Shown piece by piece: positions 10,362 to 21,935 of a stretch of 64,000 nucleotides of DNA (positions are counted from its first letter, which is position 1; the number at the start of each line of letters is the position of its first letter). The position numbers were made by a program, and so were the translations under genes. The notes beneath the pieces are model-generated. The model saw only the letters and a list, made by a program, of their open reading frames with translations. It had not been told where the DNA came from and did no database searches. Where the stretch lies: assembly GCA_030737835.1 (NCBI GenBank), contig JAUJYN010000015.1, positions 998,954 to 1,062,953 of the forward strand. The letters run 5' to 3'. Source of the stretch: Acorus gramineus (taxonomy: Eukaryota; Streptophyta; Magnoliopsida; Acorales; Acoraceae).

Positions 10362-10412
10362 AGAAGTGACCAAGGCTTAACCGAAATGGCACCAAATGAC
10401 ACAAGCATAACA
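10362..10412 (-). mobile_element. LTR-B 5' terminal stub
   Basis: On the minus strand, 10412-10362 reads TGTTATGCTTGTGTCATTTG and on to the CAAGGCTTAACC-equivalent, matching the first 50 bp of LTR-B at 18845. It is joined at 10413 to the 3' half of LTR-B in the opposite orientation. Confidence 0.65.
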
Positions 10413-11359
10413 GGTGTAGAGGAGTCTAATCTCTCCAAAAGTCCTATGTCACCTCTAAAGGGTGAGGGTGAGGATGAGGTGAAGACACGTCGCCGCGTGA
10501 CCCATTCGTTGTTCGTCCGTTCCCATAGTTGTTGGGTCTGGTTGTGTATCGATGTTCAAAGACATCGTTGGGCAGTTATCTTGATGTAGATGATCCAGTA
10601 GTGTTGTGTAGACCAGTAATTCCGCATCTCTTCGACTAACGGTATGGTCTCTCCCCGAAAGTCCCAAGAGTCTCCCTCCGGGAGTGTGGGTGAGGGTGAG
10701 GTTGGTGATCCAATAGTGTTGTGTAGACCAGTAATTCCGCGTCTCTTCGACCAACGGTATGGTCTCTCCCCAAAAGTCCCAAGAGTCTTCCTCCAGGAGT
10801 GAGGGTGAGGGTGAGGTTGGTCGCGCCGCCGCATGACCTTGTTATCCATTGGGTTTCTACCCATGTTTTCCTTGAAAGGAAATTGCCTTAACATTGAACT
10901 GTTGTAATGGTGATTGGTTTCCAGCCACTCACTGAGCTTGTAGCTCACCTCTCGCATATTATTTCTTTTCACGGGCAGTGTTGGGCGTGGAGCTAGACCT
11001 CCCCTATGGCGTGATCTTTTGTGCATGGAGTGTTCTGTCCGACGGGTTGCGAGTGCGAGGTTGTCAGCAGTCCTAGAGTCATTTTATGTATTGTAAATCG
11101 TGCATGTGGCACAGGTTGTATTTTATTTGGACTAGACTTGGCTCTCACAGGACAGTGATTGTGTATTCGAGTCTGTAATAATGTTTTGATTTACAAACAT
11201 TGTTGATATCTTATGCTTCCACTTTTCAGTTGAGTTATCAGTTATCATTGGTTTGCCAACTTGTGTGTTGTTTATTGGAGTCATTATTGACCTCTTGTAC
11301 TTGATAGCTGATATTTCATTATTGCCACATCTCGGGGACGGCCGCCCTGGGGTGTGACA
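10413..11359 (+). mobile_element. LTR-B 3' part
   Basis: This begins within the TGTAGAGGAGTCTAATCTCT segment and ends with GGGGTGTGACA. It holds two units of the ~117-bp repeat (GATCCAGTAGTGTTGTGTAG to CTCCCTCCGGGAG, 10590-10815) and the tail shared with 46291-48205. The 5' part is absent. The next base begins Tat gag sequence on the other strand. Confidence 0.75.
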
Positions 11360-11880
11360 CTCTCTTGCCTTTCCTCCTCAGACTCTTTTGACAAGCTGCC
11401 ATCGGTGGTGCTTTCCATGCTGCTTGGTTCCGGCGTCAGATGTCTCCCCCTTCTGACCATATTAACAGCGTGGGCTCTAGAAGTGGAAGCTTGATTGTGA
11501 TCTGGCATTGGGTTAGAGAATATGCCAAGTGGCTTGGTGGCTTGGCAAGGGGGATTACCCTGGCTTAGATGGCTTTTGATCATGGCACAATCAAGGCACC
11601 TGTCATCATTCAGATCGTAGATAAAATCCTAACAAACTATGCATTGTTCTACAGTGTGACCGTGTTGTTGATGGTATTGGAAGTAACGTGTAGTTTTAAC
11701 TCCTGAGAGTGGAGGCTTGGCCGCAGGGAGAAAGATGCTACTGGTATCCATCATTACCCTAAAGATATTTGTCAAGGTTTCTGGGAGAGGTGGGTAAGAG
11801 TCTCTCTTTCCTACTCGTCTTGGGCCATAGAATGTTGGAGGGGATACTTCATTGTTGGGGCCCTCACTAGGCTGCCTAGG

Positions 11881-12226
11881 AACTAAATTTTGTGCTCTTG
11901 GGGGAGTAGAGTAGGCCGACAGAGTTCTGGGTTGACCCTGGTTTTGAAATATGGGGTTCTGGACTGAAGGACTTCAGACTACTGGGTTTTGTCGTGTCAG
12001 CACGGGGTCGGGTACTGATCAAGGAATGAAGTTTTGATTGGCTTGCCGAGGTGGCATATATCCGGATTAACCGGGCGTATACTGTCTCAGAGCTGGTCCT
12101 CGATCATGGACTCGCGTTCCATTCGGGTAGAGTGCCGAGACTTGTGTGATCCCCTCTACCGTGGGGGTTTGTGCCTTTCTTAGCAGTTGTCCAACCCTAT
12201 GGCTGATAGGTGGGGACTGGGTTTTT
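11881..12226. repeat. Direct repeat copy 1 (gag C-terminal segment)
   Basis: About 345 bp, from TAAATTTTGTGCTCTTGGGG to GGTGGGGACTGGGTTT, repeated almost exactly at 12582-12926. Both copies encode the same minus-strand Gag segment. Confidence 0.85.
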
Positions 12227-12581
12227 AAGTGTGGCACATGTAGCAAAATACTGCGAAACACTTGAGCCATGTTATGAAAAGTTTCAAAACTTCGTCACCA
12301 TAGAGTTCTCTAATGATTTTTTTAGAAAAAGATATGACCGTATTGATAACAAAAAACTCAGTTTCCAAGTTCGAAAAGAGGCACAAGCATCAAATCAAGA
12401 GCCTGAAGAACATGGTTTATTAGTGAGTGAGTGATCATTGCATATTTTTGGAATAGCATCCCCCAATACATATATCATAATTAATTAATTATCATGCTAT
12501 TATAAATAAATAATATAATCAAATGTTAATGGACGGTCTCCCATGTTGTTTGGAAATACGTGCCACGTGGTCTACACGGGA
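12227..12581. other. AT-rich segment between the direct repeats, unidentified
   Basis: These 355 bp differ in composition from the Gag sequence on both sides. A short plus-strand frame (to 12434) reads CETLEPCYEKFQNFVTIEFS and is rich in charged residues, but I cannot assign it. The remainder is AT-rich, with TTAATTAATTA. It could be inserted foreign DNA or a fragment of a captured gene. Confidence 0.5.
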
Positions 12582-12926
12582 GCTAAATTTTGTGCTCTTG
12601 GGGGAGCAGAGTAGGGAGGGGGAGTGCGGGATTGACCCTGGTTTTGAAATATGGGGTTCTAGACTAAAGGACTTCAGACTACTGGGTTTTGTCGTGTCAG
12701 CACGGGGGCATGTACTGATCAAGGAATGAAGTTTTGATTGGCTTGCCGAGGTGGCATGTATCTGGATTAATCGGGCGTATACTGTCTCAGAGCTGGTCCT
12801 TGATCAGGGACTCGCGCTCCATTCGGGTAGAGTGCCGAGACTTGTGTGATCCCCTCTACCGTGGGGGTTTGTGCCTTTCTCGGCAGTTGTCCAACCCTAT
12901 GGCTGATAGGTGGGGACTGGGTTTGG
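12582..12926. repeat. Direct repeat copy 2 (gag C-terminal segment)
   Basis: Partner of 11881-12226. It continues without a break into the upstream Gag frame at 12927-13111, so this is probably the original position. Confidence 0.85.
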
Positions 12927-13949
12927 ACTACTAGGGCTGCATAGCAGGAAATCTTGTTGTGGCGATAAATTAGAAGTTGGTACGTGGTGTAGTGTCTGTA
13001 CGAAAGACTCATATGAAGCTCTGGACTTAGGCTTTGTAACATCATGTCAATTTCTTGACATTCCGTTAGTTGTAGGCCAGTTTTATGGACGAGGGTGCGC
13101 CACCTAGACACGTACTAGTTCAAATTCCTACGTAGGCGTCATTCTTTCTACGGTCAGGTCTGAGATAGAGGGGGGTCCTAATCCTATGGTAACCGTAGCG
13201 GCCTAAAAATTTCTCACTTACAGCCGAGAGATTCGACAAGTGGTCTTCAGGGATTGTGGAGAGCCATTGTAGTGCTTCTCCTTCTAGTGATTTTTGGAAA
13301 AGAAAGACTAACATGAGTTAATTATCTAGAAAGGGTTGGGCATCTAGATAAAAAGCAATTAAATGAATGTCTGGGTCTCCACGACCGTTATACCGGTGAA
13401 ATTTCAGGATTTTGAATCCCTCCGGTAGGTTGACTGACGGGATTTGTCTCAAGTTGTGTAGAGACATGTGTTTGGGGGCAAAAGGGCCAGTCTCAGAGAG
13501 GATTCTTCCTATGGTTTCATCTAGTGTTTCTGCATTGGGTGGGTAATTTAGTGGTCCTGGGTTGGACATGGCCTGCGAAGGACATGGGGCAGAAGCTGCT
13601 GGAAATATTGGATTCGTGGGGGAAGGCGGGGCAAAGGAAAAGGTGGGGAGAGAAAAGGGGCTCGAGCTTGGATTAACCGAGAAACCAGGTGTTGGTAGTG
13701 TATTGGGGGTGGGGCAAGCCTTGGGGGTCTTGACAGGAGTTTCCTGCTTCAAGGTCTTGGCCTGGTGATAGTCGGTGAGGTCATTGAACATGTCCTCGAC
13801 CGACTGGTATCCTAGGGTAGCCATCCTCTCCTCTAGGTGATTGAGGTATTGAGCGGTTTGGTCTCCTTGGTTGTCTTTCTCCTCTATTATTTTCTCATGG
13901 GTATAGGCCTCCATGGTGTGAATATGGAAAAGCCTAGGTGTAAATGAAT

Positions 13950-14175
13950 GCAGACTTAAAGCAGTAAATAAAGCGACAAAGGGGTGCGCAGCTGTGTGCG
14001 GCTTAAAGCAGTAAAGGGTGCGCAGCTGTGTGCGGCTTAAAGCAGTAAAGGGTGCGCAGCTGTGTGCGGCTTAAAGCAGTAAAGGGTGCGCAGCTGTGTG
14101 CGGCTTAAAGCAGTAAAGAGATGTGATTAAAGCGGTAAAAGGGTGCGCAACTGTGTGCGGTGAAAGCAATAAAGG
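13950..14175. repeat. 34-bp tandem repeats in the Tat leader
   Basis: At least four near-exact 34-bp units (GGTGCGCAGCTGTGTGCGGC then TTAAAGCAGTAAAG), with degenerate units on both sides. The array lies between the primer-binding site and the Gag start of the minus-strand Tat element, so it is leader RNA of that element. Confidence 0.9.
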
Positions 14176-14311
14176 ATGTTGTAATGCAAAGTAGAGGAGG
14201 GTCAGACTTGAGGGGTGGGAAATCCTAGCTTTCCTAGAGGGGTGATGGCATTCTAGTCAAGTTATGGAGGGAAGCAGAAGAGGGTTACCTTTTGTTGTTT
14301 TCACGTGGGAT

Positions 14312-14329
14312 GTCCCACCGTGATCGCCA
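14312..14329 (-). other. Tat primer-binding site
   Basis: The minus strand reads TGGCGATCACGGTGGGAC three bases after the LTR end at 14333. The sequence is similar to the tRNA-Arg-type primer sites of Ogre/Tat elements. The plus-strand copy at 46233 reads TGGCAATCACAGTGGGAC. Confidence 0.65.
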
Positions 14330-14332
14330 GGC

Positions 14333-15623
14333 TGTCGGTATCGTTTTTCAGAAAGGTTCCTCCTGGGGCCTTAGGCGCAGCGTGTGGGTGGCCTCTCAGA
14401 AAAAGATGTTTCATTCCGGGTGATCCAGTTGCCTGTGGGGGGGTTCTCCGGGGTTTTGGATCTAGGGCGTGCCTTGGCAGGCTCGATCGGATCGTCTCTC
14501 AGAAGGGTTTTTTGTTCCTTGCTGAGGTGGCCAACAGGTCCCCAGGAGGATTCAGGGGTAGTTGTAATCGCCACCTTCTTTCTCAAAAAAAGCAGGAAAA
14601 GTTGGGTCGGATTTGATCGCCTTCGTGGGGGAGTTTGTGGGGTCTCCGCTTTGAGATACGGGTATGTCGTACACAGAGGTGAAAACAGGGATCCTCTTCT
14701 GCTTTGGGAACTTGACTAAAGGAGGTTTGGGAATCAGGGGGGCTAGGGGAAGGGCCGGCTAGTAGGGTTTAGCCGCCTGGTGGGGGCGGCTAGTTAGGAG
14801 TAGCTGCTTGGTGTCTGGTTCAATTTGGGCAGAACCTGGGTAGGGTTTGATTTGGGTGTTTGGCAGAGGTTAAGCTGGGTTTAACCTGGGTTTTGGAGAG
14901 TGGATTTGGAGGATAATTTGGTGTAGGAAGATGGGTTTTTCTCTCAAAATAGAGCTCTCTCTCTCTCAAGGGTTTCAAGTGGGGAAGGGGATATGGGTTG
15001 ATTTGTGAGTGGTTGATGATGTATGTAAAATGGGAATGTTTGATGACGTTTTGAATGAATTGATTATGAGTTGGATGCCGCCTTTTAATAGTAAAAAAGG
15101 GGCAGGGGAATGTCTACTGGACAATAGATCAAAATGGGTAATAAGGTGCTTGATTTGACCTTCCATTAGATCTTTGTTCTCTAACAATGTCCAAGTGAGA
15201 GGCAACTAGTTGAAACTAGCCGCCCAGTGAGGGGCGGCTTCTTGAGAGTAGCCGCCCCCATCATGACCTGCCAAACATCCCATCACTGACAAGCGGTGGC
15301 TTAGGTCGGTTACTTAGGTTGAACCGGCCGAGATGGTGGCTAAAAAGGACAATCCATCACAATCATGCTGCTTTATGTCCCATCCCAGGAAGTCGGTTTG
15401 GGGTCGGTTGGGGGAAGCTAGTTGGAACTAGCCGCCAGTATGGGCCAACTACTCTCAAGTAGCCGCCCCTGTCCAGGTCCTAGGTTTTCCTAAGTGTTTT
15501 GGACTAGGGTTTCCGGTTTCGGTTTCTAGGGAAGCTTCCTCTATGATTTCCAAATGTGGTCATTTTCTAATGTTACTTGAAGTATTTTTGTCTCTTTGGA
15601 CAGTCAAAATTGGGGTATCTACA
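14333..15623 (-). mobile_element. Tat-type 5' LTR, minus strand
   Basis: The LTR runs from TGTAGATACCCCAATTTTGAC (minus, from 15623) to CCGACA at 14333, 1291 bp, next to a primer site. It matches the plus-strand LTR at 44972-46229, including several short inverted repeats built on GGCGGCTA and TAGCCGCC (15210-15260, 15420-15470). Its 5' end interrupts a Tat integrase tail on the plus strand at 15624. Confidence 0.8.
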
Positions 15624-15985
15624 CCCACGCTCCGAACTCAGAGTTTTGACCGAGCTGAGAATGACAACCAGTTGATGCAGGATCTAGAACTCCGAGACGA
15701 GAGGAGAGAGATTGCATCATTAAGAACGGCCGATTACCAGAATCAGATATCTCGGTACTACAACCGGTGAGTCTCAAGGAGAAATTTCTGAACTGGCTAC
15801 CTATTCCTCAGAGAAGTCTTCCCATAAACCAAGAACAAGAAAGACGGCAAACTCGATCCGAACTAGGAAGGTCCTTTAAGGTCATGCAAGTCAGACCAAA
15901 CGGGGCATATCACTTAGAAACAATGGACATGCATGAGATCCCCCGACCTTGGAATGTGATTCATTTGAAAAAATACTATCATTAA
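15624..15985 (+). pseudogene. Tat integrase C-terminal tail
   Basis: Two overlapping plus-strand frames encode the end of a Tat integrase. The first reads ELRDERREIASLRTADYQNQ then ISRYYNR. After a stop or frameshift, the second contains FKVMQVRPNGAYHLETMD and PRPWNVIHLKKYYH, the usual GPY-like ending. The catalytic core is cut off on the left by insertion of the minus-strand Tat LTR at 15623. A 98-bp repeat array follows, as in the 3' untranslated regions of Tat elements. Confidence 0.75.
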
Positions 15986-16049
15986 TGTGAAATGCTTTCT
16001 TTCCTTCAATCTTCTATGTGCATGAATAACACAACAGGACGAAGAACAG

Positions 16050-17015
16050 CAAAATTAAGCCGCACTTAACGGGCGGTAACTCGATTGAAGTCGCTCTTTG
16101 CACTCAACTCGATTCAGCCCTCGAAGTCACGCAAACCAGCCAAACGGCACAATTAAGCCGCACTTAACGGGCTGAAACTCGATTGAGGTCGCTCTTTGCA
16201 CTCAACTCGATTCAGCCCTCGAAGTCGCGCACCTAGCCAATACGACAAAATAAAGCCGCACTCAACAGGCTGAAACTCAATTGTGGTCACTCTTTGCACT
16301 CAACTCGATTCAGCACTCGAAGTCACGCACCTAGCCAATACGGCAAAATAAAGCCACACTCAACTGACTGAAACTTGAGTGAAGTCGCTCTTTGCACTCA
16401 ATTCGATAAGCTCTTGAAGTCACGCAAACCAGCCAGACGGCAATACAAAGCCGCACTCAACGGGCTGAAAATCAATTGAGGTCGCTCTTTGCACTCAACT
16501 CGATTCAACTCTCGAAGTCGCGCACCTAGCCAATACGGCAAAATAAAGACACACTCAATGGGCTGAAACTCAATTGAGGCCGCTCTTTGCACTCAACTCG
16601 ATTCAGCCCTCGAAGTCGCGCACCTAGCCAATACAAAAAAATAAAGCCGCACTCAACGGGCTGAAACTCGATTGAGGTCGCTCTTTGCTCTCAATTCGAT
16701 TTAGCCCTCGAAGTTGCGCACCAGCCAAGACGGCAAATAAAGCCGCACTCAACGGGCTGAAACTTGATTGAGGTCGCACTTTGTACTCAACTCGATTCAG
16801 CCCTCGAAGTTGCGCACCAGCCAAGACGGCAAATAAAGCCGCACTCAATGGGCTGAAACTTGATTGAGGTCACACTTTGTACTCAACTTGATTCAGCCCT
16901 CGAAATCGTGTAAACCAGTCAAACGGCACAACAAAGCCGTGCTCAACAGGCTGACACTCTTTGGAGATCGCTTTTTGGACTCAACTTGGCTCAGCCGTAG
17001 AAGCCACACATAAGC
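16050..17015. repeat. Tandem repeats of about 98 bp, roughly ten units
   Basis: The unit contains AAGCCGCACTCAACGGGCTG, then GTCGCTCTTTGCACTCAACT and CCTCGAAGTCGCGCACC. Units start near 16054, 16154, 16252, 16350, 16448, 16546, 16645, 16740, 16836 and 16934. The array lies downstream of a Tat integrase tail. Tandem arrays at this place are known in Tat/Retand/Ogre elements and can seed satellite DNA. Confidence 0.92.
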
Positions 17016-17107
17016 CTTAACGGCGTAACGAAAATTATGCATCTATGCAACTTACTCTTAACAGGACAACATATGCCAACCACGAGTAGTTTACATATGT
17101 AAAAAGA

Positions 17108-17129
17108 AATATATATATATATATATATA
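17108..17129. repeat. (AT)n microsatellite
   Basis: About 11 AT units at the degenerate end of the Tat 3' region. Confidence 0.9.
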
Positions 17130-17259
17130 GGGGAAGAGAAACAACCATGTGAAGAGAGTAAGGCAGCAATACAAGCATTTAAACCACACTCAAAGGGCAA
17201 TTTACATTGCTTGAATTCATTCACCCACGATACAATAAAGCGGCATTCATGCCACCTTG

Positions 17260-17352
17260 TTTGTTGTTGTTGGAGTCTTTATTGATCTCAGGTATTGATA
17301 GCTGATATTTCATTATTGCCACTTCTCAGGGACGGCCGCCCTGGGGCGTGAT
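17260..17352 (+). mobile_element. LTR-B 3' terminal fragment
   Basis: This matches 11275-11359 and ends GGGGCGTGATA, a mutated form of the GTGACA terminus. The 175 bp that follow (17353-17526) contain T-rich tracts and nothing I can identify. Confidence 0.6.
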
Positions 17353-17526
17353 AGATACTGAGGATGACTCTTTTCCTCTGATCCGCCGAGCTTCTTCAAG
17401 ACGTGTCACGGGGGAAAATTAAGTCAGTGGTTGATGGGTCGCTTCCCTTCATCTCTACCTTTGGTGTTTTTTTTTGTTGTTTTTTTTTTTTTTACAAGAT
17501 ACCCATGGTTCAATGGTTTGATGGGG

Positions 17527-18808
17527 TGATAACTGACTGAAAAGCGGAAGCATAATATATAAACAATGTTTGTAAACCAAAAACATTATTACAGACTCGA
17601 ATACACAATCACTGTCCTGTGAGAGCCAAGTCTAGACCAAATAAAATACAACCTGTGCCACATGCACGATTTACAATACATAAAATGTCTCTAGGACTGC
17701 TGACAGCCTCGCACTCGCCACCCGCCGGAAGAACGCTCCACGCCCATAAGACCACGCCACAGGGAAGCTCCAGCTCCACGCCCAACACTGCCCCTAAAAA
17801 GAAACAGTATGCGAGGGGTGAGCTACAAGCTCAGTGAGTGGCTCGAAACCAATCACCATTACAACAGTTCAATGCTAACACAATTTTCTTTCAAGGAAAA
17901 ACATGGGTAGAAACCCAATGGATAATAGGGTCACGCGGCGGCGCGACCAACCTCACCCTCACCCTCACTCCCGGAGGAAGACTCTTGGGACTTTTGGGGA
18001 GAGACCATATCGTTGGTCGAAGAGATGCAGAATTACTGGTACACATAACACTACTGGATCACCAACCTCATCCTCACCCTCACTCCCGGAGGGAGACTCT
18101 TGGTCTCTTGGGGAGAGACCATACCGTTGGTCGACGAGACCCGAAATTACTGGTCTACACAACACTACTGGATCATCTACATCGAGATAACTGCCCAACG
18201 ATGTCTTTGAGCATCGATACGCAACCAAACCCAGCAAATATGGGAACGGACAAACCACGAATGGGTCACGCGGTGACGTGTCTTCACCTCATCCTCACCC
18301 TTTACAGGTGACATAGGACTTTTGGAGAGATTAGACTCCTCTACACCCTTGGTCCACCGGTAGCCCTTTCCCCGGGTAGTCACTACCTGGTATACTCCCA
18401 CGATCAGTACGCTTCTGAACGCCTCGATGGTACCTACGGATGGGAGCCCTCTGTCAGGACAGCTTTTTCAACGCCGGGAAGTTCCTACATCAGATCCAAC
18501 GAAGGGGAGAACGATTCCATGCTCGCAATATCATTCGTTAGCCCTCTCCCGGGTAGCCTCTACCTGGTATACCCCCACGATCAGTACATCTTGCCGCATG
18601 CATCGATAGTACCTATAGGTGGGGGCCCTCTGTCAGGACAGCTACAACCTGGGCCACTTCAACACGGACGACATTGGGAGGAAACACTCCATGTTCGCAA
18701 AGCGAACCCAATGGAAAAACAACTACTCTCGATAATCACATATCGATGATAGCGAACACTATTGTACTCCCACACGGTTGCGTCGCTCGGACACAAGGGG
18801 GGGTTGCC
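17527..18808 (-). mobile_element. LTR-B 3' half, minus strand
   Basis: Reading backwards, this matches LTR-B from GTGTCCGAGCGACGCAACGG (compare 21195) through the TCGTTCTCCCCTTCGTTGG segment and two ~117-bp repeat units (17960-18180) to the CCGCTTTTCAGTCAGTTATC segment. The terminal ~150 bp are missing. It lies back to back with the plus-strand LTR-B that begins 36 bp away. Confidence 0.7.
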
Positions 18809-18844
18809 TCTGCTCTCACGCAGAAATAATCCCAAGGCACATAA

Positions 18845-21800
18845 TGTTATGCCTGTGTCATTTGGAGCCATTTCGGTTAAGCCTTGATCACTTCTGGGTC
18901 ATTCAGGGGCTTTTTAATTTTTCGATCGGAGCCGCTAAAATTTTAGACTTTTAGCTATCTGCGTGAGTTCGAGTACTCCGATTGAAAATCTAACTGCATA
19001 TTATGAGTCCTGGTGCCATTTTGTACTACTCATAAAAATTTCATCAAATTCCGGTAACGTTTTAAAAATTATGCAGTTCTGAATCGTATCCGGGTTTCGG
19101 TCGTTTCTGGTTTGTTAGGAGGAATAGTGTTGGGATATTTTGGTGGTTAAGGTGACCTTGGGTAACCTCACCCCCCTATTGCTTAAAGAGTAAGAAAACT
19201 ATGGATATTTTAAATGTGTGTGGGTGAGTTTAGCTTAGGTGCACCCCCCCTTTTTCCCTTCTCATCACCCCCCCCCCCAAATGGTGGAAAAAGTCTCTCT
19301 CTCTCTCTCTCTCTTCCCCTCTCACTCTCACGTGGACCTCTCTTGGGTCTCTCTTTCTCTCTTTCAATCCCCCCCCCCCATGTGTTTGGGTTAATGTCTC
19401 AAAGAGAAGGAGAAGGTGAAGGAGGAAGAGCAAGGTTGTGTGAGTGTTGTTGTTGTTGTTGTTGTTGTTGATCCTCCTCTCTCTAGCTCCCTTTTCATGA
19501 CCTTCCCCCCCCCTGTTTGCAGCCAAAGGAGGCTGAGGAAGGGCTGTGGAGGTGGTGGTAGTGGTGGTGGTGGTTGAGGTGGTCGCGGGTGCATCGAGGG
19601 CCCCCGAATCTCCCCCTTTCATTCCCCCTCCCAAGGTGAGCCCTTCCCCTTCTTTTCTTGGTTTTTCATGGCTTAGGGGGTTGTAGGGAAGTCATGCATG
19701 TTAGGTAATTGGTTTAGGGTGAGTGAGAAGTGTGGGGGAGGGGTTAAAAGAGGGTTGGGGAATGCTGGGCGCGCGCAGGGGCCTATCTCGCGCAGAGGGG
19801 CGCTGGCAGGCGCAGGCGGGCGCGCAGGCGGGCGCGTGCGCGTGCGCGCGGTGGCGCGCGGAGCGGGCGCGCGGGTGCGCGCGGATGCTGGCAGCTAGCG
19901 GGGAGCGCGCGAGTGCGCGCGGGCGCCCGCGGGACAGGTTGTTTGGGCGGGCCTGGGCATGCAGCAGGGTGCCAGTGCGCGCGCGCGTGCGTGCGCGTGC
20001 TGGGGCATGCGCGGGGCTGCCCAGGGTCTCGGGTAGGTGCTGGGGCACTCGGGCATGCGTGCGTACGCGCGTGCTCGCATGCGTGCGAGGCCGTATGCGT
20101 GCATGTCTAAGTCTTTAGTAATTCTAGTGATTTCTAAGTGTTAAATTGTGATGTTACTCACCAAATTTGATGCCCTTACCTTGCAGATCTCGTCGGATGG
20201 GATGCGCGAGGTCCCGGGTAATGGTGAGTGGTTCGATCCAATCCCCCCCCCCTCGGGATGCGCTCGACGCGCGTAGTCGCGCGTCGCGCATCGATGGGGC
20301 TCCCTAGCTATATTACTTGTGTAGATAAGTAGTATGGCCATGCTTAAGCTATAATATGTAGATATCTTGCATGCTAGGCTTATATACATGTATTGTATTC
20401 ATGTATGAATGATTGTGTTGCATGAGCCCCTCTAGTATGGGCATGTATTTTTGGTAATGTGTATGGATGTATAGAATATGGCATGCCTTAGGTAGTATTG
20501 TAATACTACTCCCACCATATTAATTGGAATATCCAGCATGAATAAGTCTGGGTTAATAATGGGCACCTGCCTAATATTCCCTTGCGATAAGACTCGAGGG
20601 CATGGTGTAGTTGTTGCGCCCATGCTAATGGGGCAAAGCTATGACCAACTTCATGAGATGATGATCTCTCTCGCCCTCTCCCTCTGAACGAACTAAGTAA
20701 GTAGATGTGATTTCCTACTCGACTCAGGTTCGTTTGGAATATTGGCATGCACCTGTTAGTGCTCGAGATCGCGCTTGACCCTTTCTTTTAAGTTGGTGAT
20801 ATCCAACGCATGCTTAAGTTATGCCTTGTGTGCTTATGATTAATGGCCACTTATGCAGGATTAAGTGGGCCATACCTTGTATGCATGTTGTATGATTGCT
20901 GTTTATGATGTAAATCCATGATTAGGGAGTATCCCTATGATTAATTGATATGTGATCGTGCATATGGTTCATGCACGTAGCTAAGATTTAATTCTCCTAT
21001 AAAATATATGCGCATGTTAAAACTAATCAGGCCTATCTGAAATAGGCGTGGGTATGACCCGTTGTCGGGTTGTACCTTATTAGTTAGAGCGCTAGCGATG
21101 TAATCGCCCCGTGCATCCGAGCGATGCACTCGTGTGGAATTCAGGAGAATTCATTATCTTATCGGATTGTTAAGCCAGTAGTTGGGGCATGACACCCCCC
21201 CTGTGTCCGAGCGACGCAACGGTGTGGGAGTTCAGTAGTATTCGATATCTCGATAAGTGATTATCGAGAGTAGTTGTTTCTCCATTGGGTTCGCTTTGCG
21301 AACATGGAATGTTTACTCCCAATGTCGTCTGAGTTGAAGAGGGCCGGGTTGTAGCTGTCCTGACAGAGGGCTCCCATCCGTAGGTACCACCGATGCGTTC
21401 GGGGGCGTACTGATCGTGGGAGTGTACCAGGTAGAGGCTACCCGGGAGAGGGCTAACGAATGATATTGCGAGCGTGGAATCGTTCTCCCCTTCGTTGGAT
21501 CCGATGTAGGAACTTCCCGGCGTTGGAAAAGCTGTCCTGACAGAGGGCTCCCATCCGTAGGTACCACCGAGGCGTTCGGAAGCGTACTGATCATGGGAGT
21601 ATACCAGGTAGTGACTACCGGTGGACCAAGGGTGTAGAGCAGTCTAAGTCTCTTCCAAAAGTCCCAAGAGTCTCCCTCTGGGAGTGAGGGTGAGGATGAG
21701 GTGAAGACACGTCGCCGCGTGACCCATTCGTTGTTCGTCCGTTCCCAAAGTGTTGGGTCCGGTTGCGTATCGATGTTCAAAGACATCGTTGGGCAGTTAT

Positions 21801-21935
21801 CCCGATGTAGATGATCCAGTAGTGTTGTGTAGACCAGTAATTCCGCGTCTCTTCGACCAACGGTATGGTCTCTCCCCAAAAGTCCCAAGAGTCTTCCTTC
21901 GGGAGTGAGGGTGAGGGTGAGGTTGGTCGCGCCGC
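18845..21935 (+). mobile_element. LTR-B, nearly complete but lacking its 3' end
   Basis: It starts TGTTATGCCTGTGTCATTTG and holds, in order, the shared U3 block (18910-19100), CT-rich and GTT-repeat leader DNA (19290-19480), donor-like AAG|GTGAGCCC (19633), a GC tract (19755-20105), acceptor-like CCTTGCAG (20186), AT-rich spacer, and a segment ending in one ~117-bp repeat unit (21800-21925). At about 21935, where other copies read GGTCGCGCCGCCGCATGACC, it switches to a GC tract of the opposite strand. The final ~600 bp of the LTR are absent. Confidence 0.75.
19636..20186 (+). other. Candidate intron inside LTR-B, holding the GC tract
   Basis: The donor AAG|GTGAGC and the acceptor TTACCTTGCAG bracket 551 bp containing the CpG-dense tract, at the same position relative to flanking sequence as in LTR-A. 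This is inference from splice-site-like sequence. Confidence 0.4.

Larger units (their letters stand above)
11360..13914 (-). pseudogene. gag: Tat/Ogre-type Gag, broken
   Basis: Gag of a minus-strand Tat-lineage element. The ATG at 13914 opens a 198-codon frame with a coiled N terminus and a Pro/Ser/Phe-rich middle, followed by NLPEGFKILKFHRYNGRGDP, the start of the Tat gag domain. The domain continues in other frames (GEALQWLSTIPEDHLSNL at about 13260; SRWRTLVHKTGLQLTE at about 13105), so frameshifts separate the parts. The C-terminal third carries RYMPPRQANQNFIP-like sequence and, near 11640-11690, a YHQQHGHTVEQC knuckle-like motif. Part of this region is duplicated (11881-12226 and 12582-12926). 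It ends abruptly at the LTR-B junction, so protease and pol are missing. Confidence 0.7.

Noticed and set aside
10556-11026. Minus-strand ORFs rich in TLTLTPGGRLLGL-type repeats (also 17838-18311, 21313-22191, 47291-47738)
   Set aside because: They are translations of the LTR-B ~117-bp minisatellite and have no domain of their own.
12210-12434. Small plus-strand gene between the gag repeats
   Set aside because: It starts inside the Gag repeat, has no recognised domain and no visible promoter. It is kept only as an unidentified segment.
13950-14175. CRISPR-like array
   Set aside because: The 34-bp units are contiguous with no unique spacers, and the window is plant nuclear DNA.
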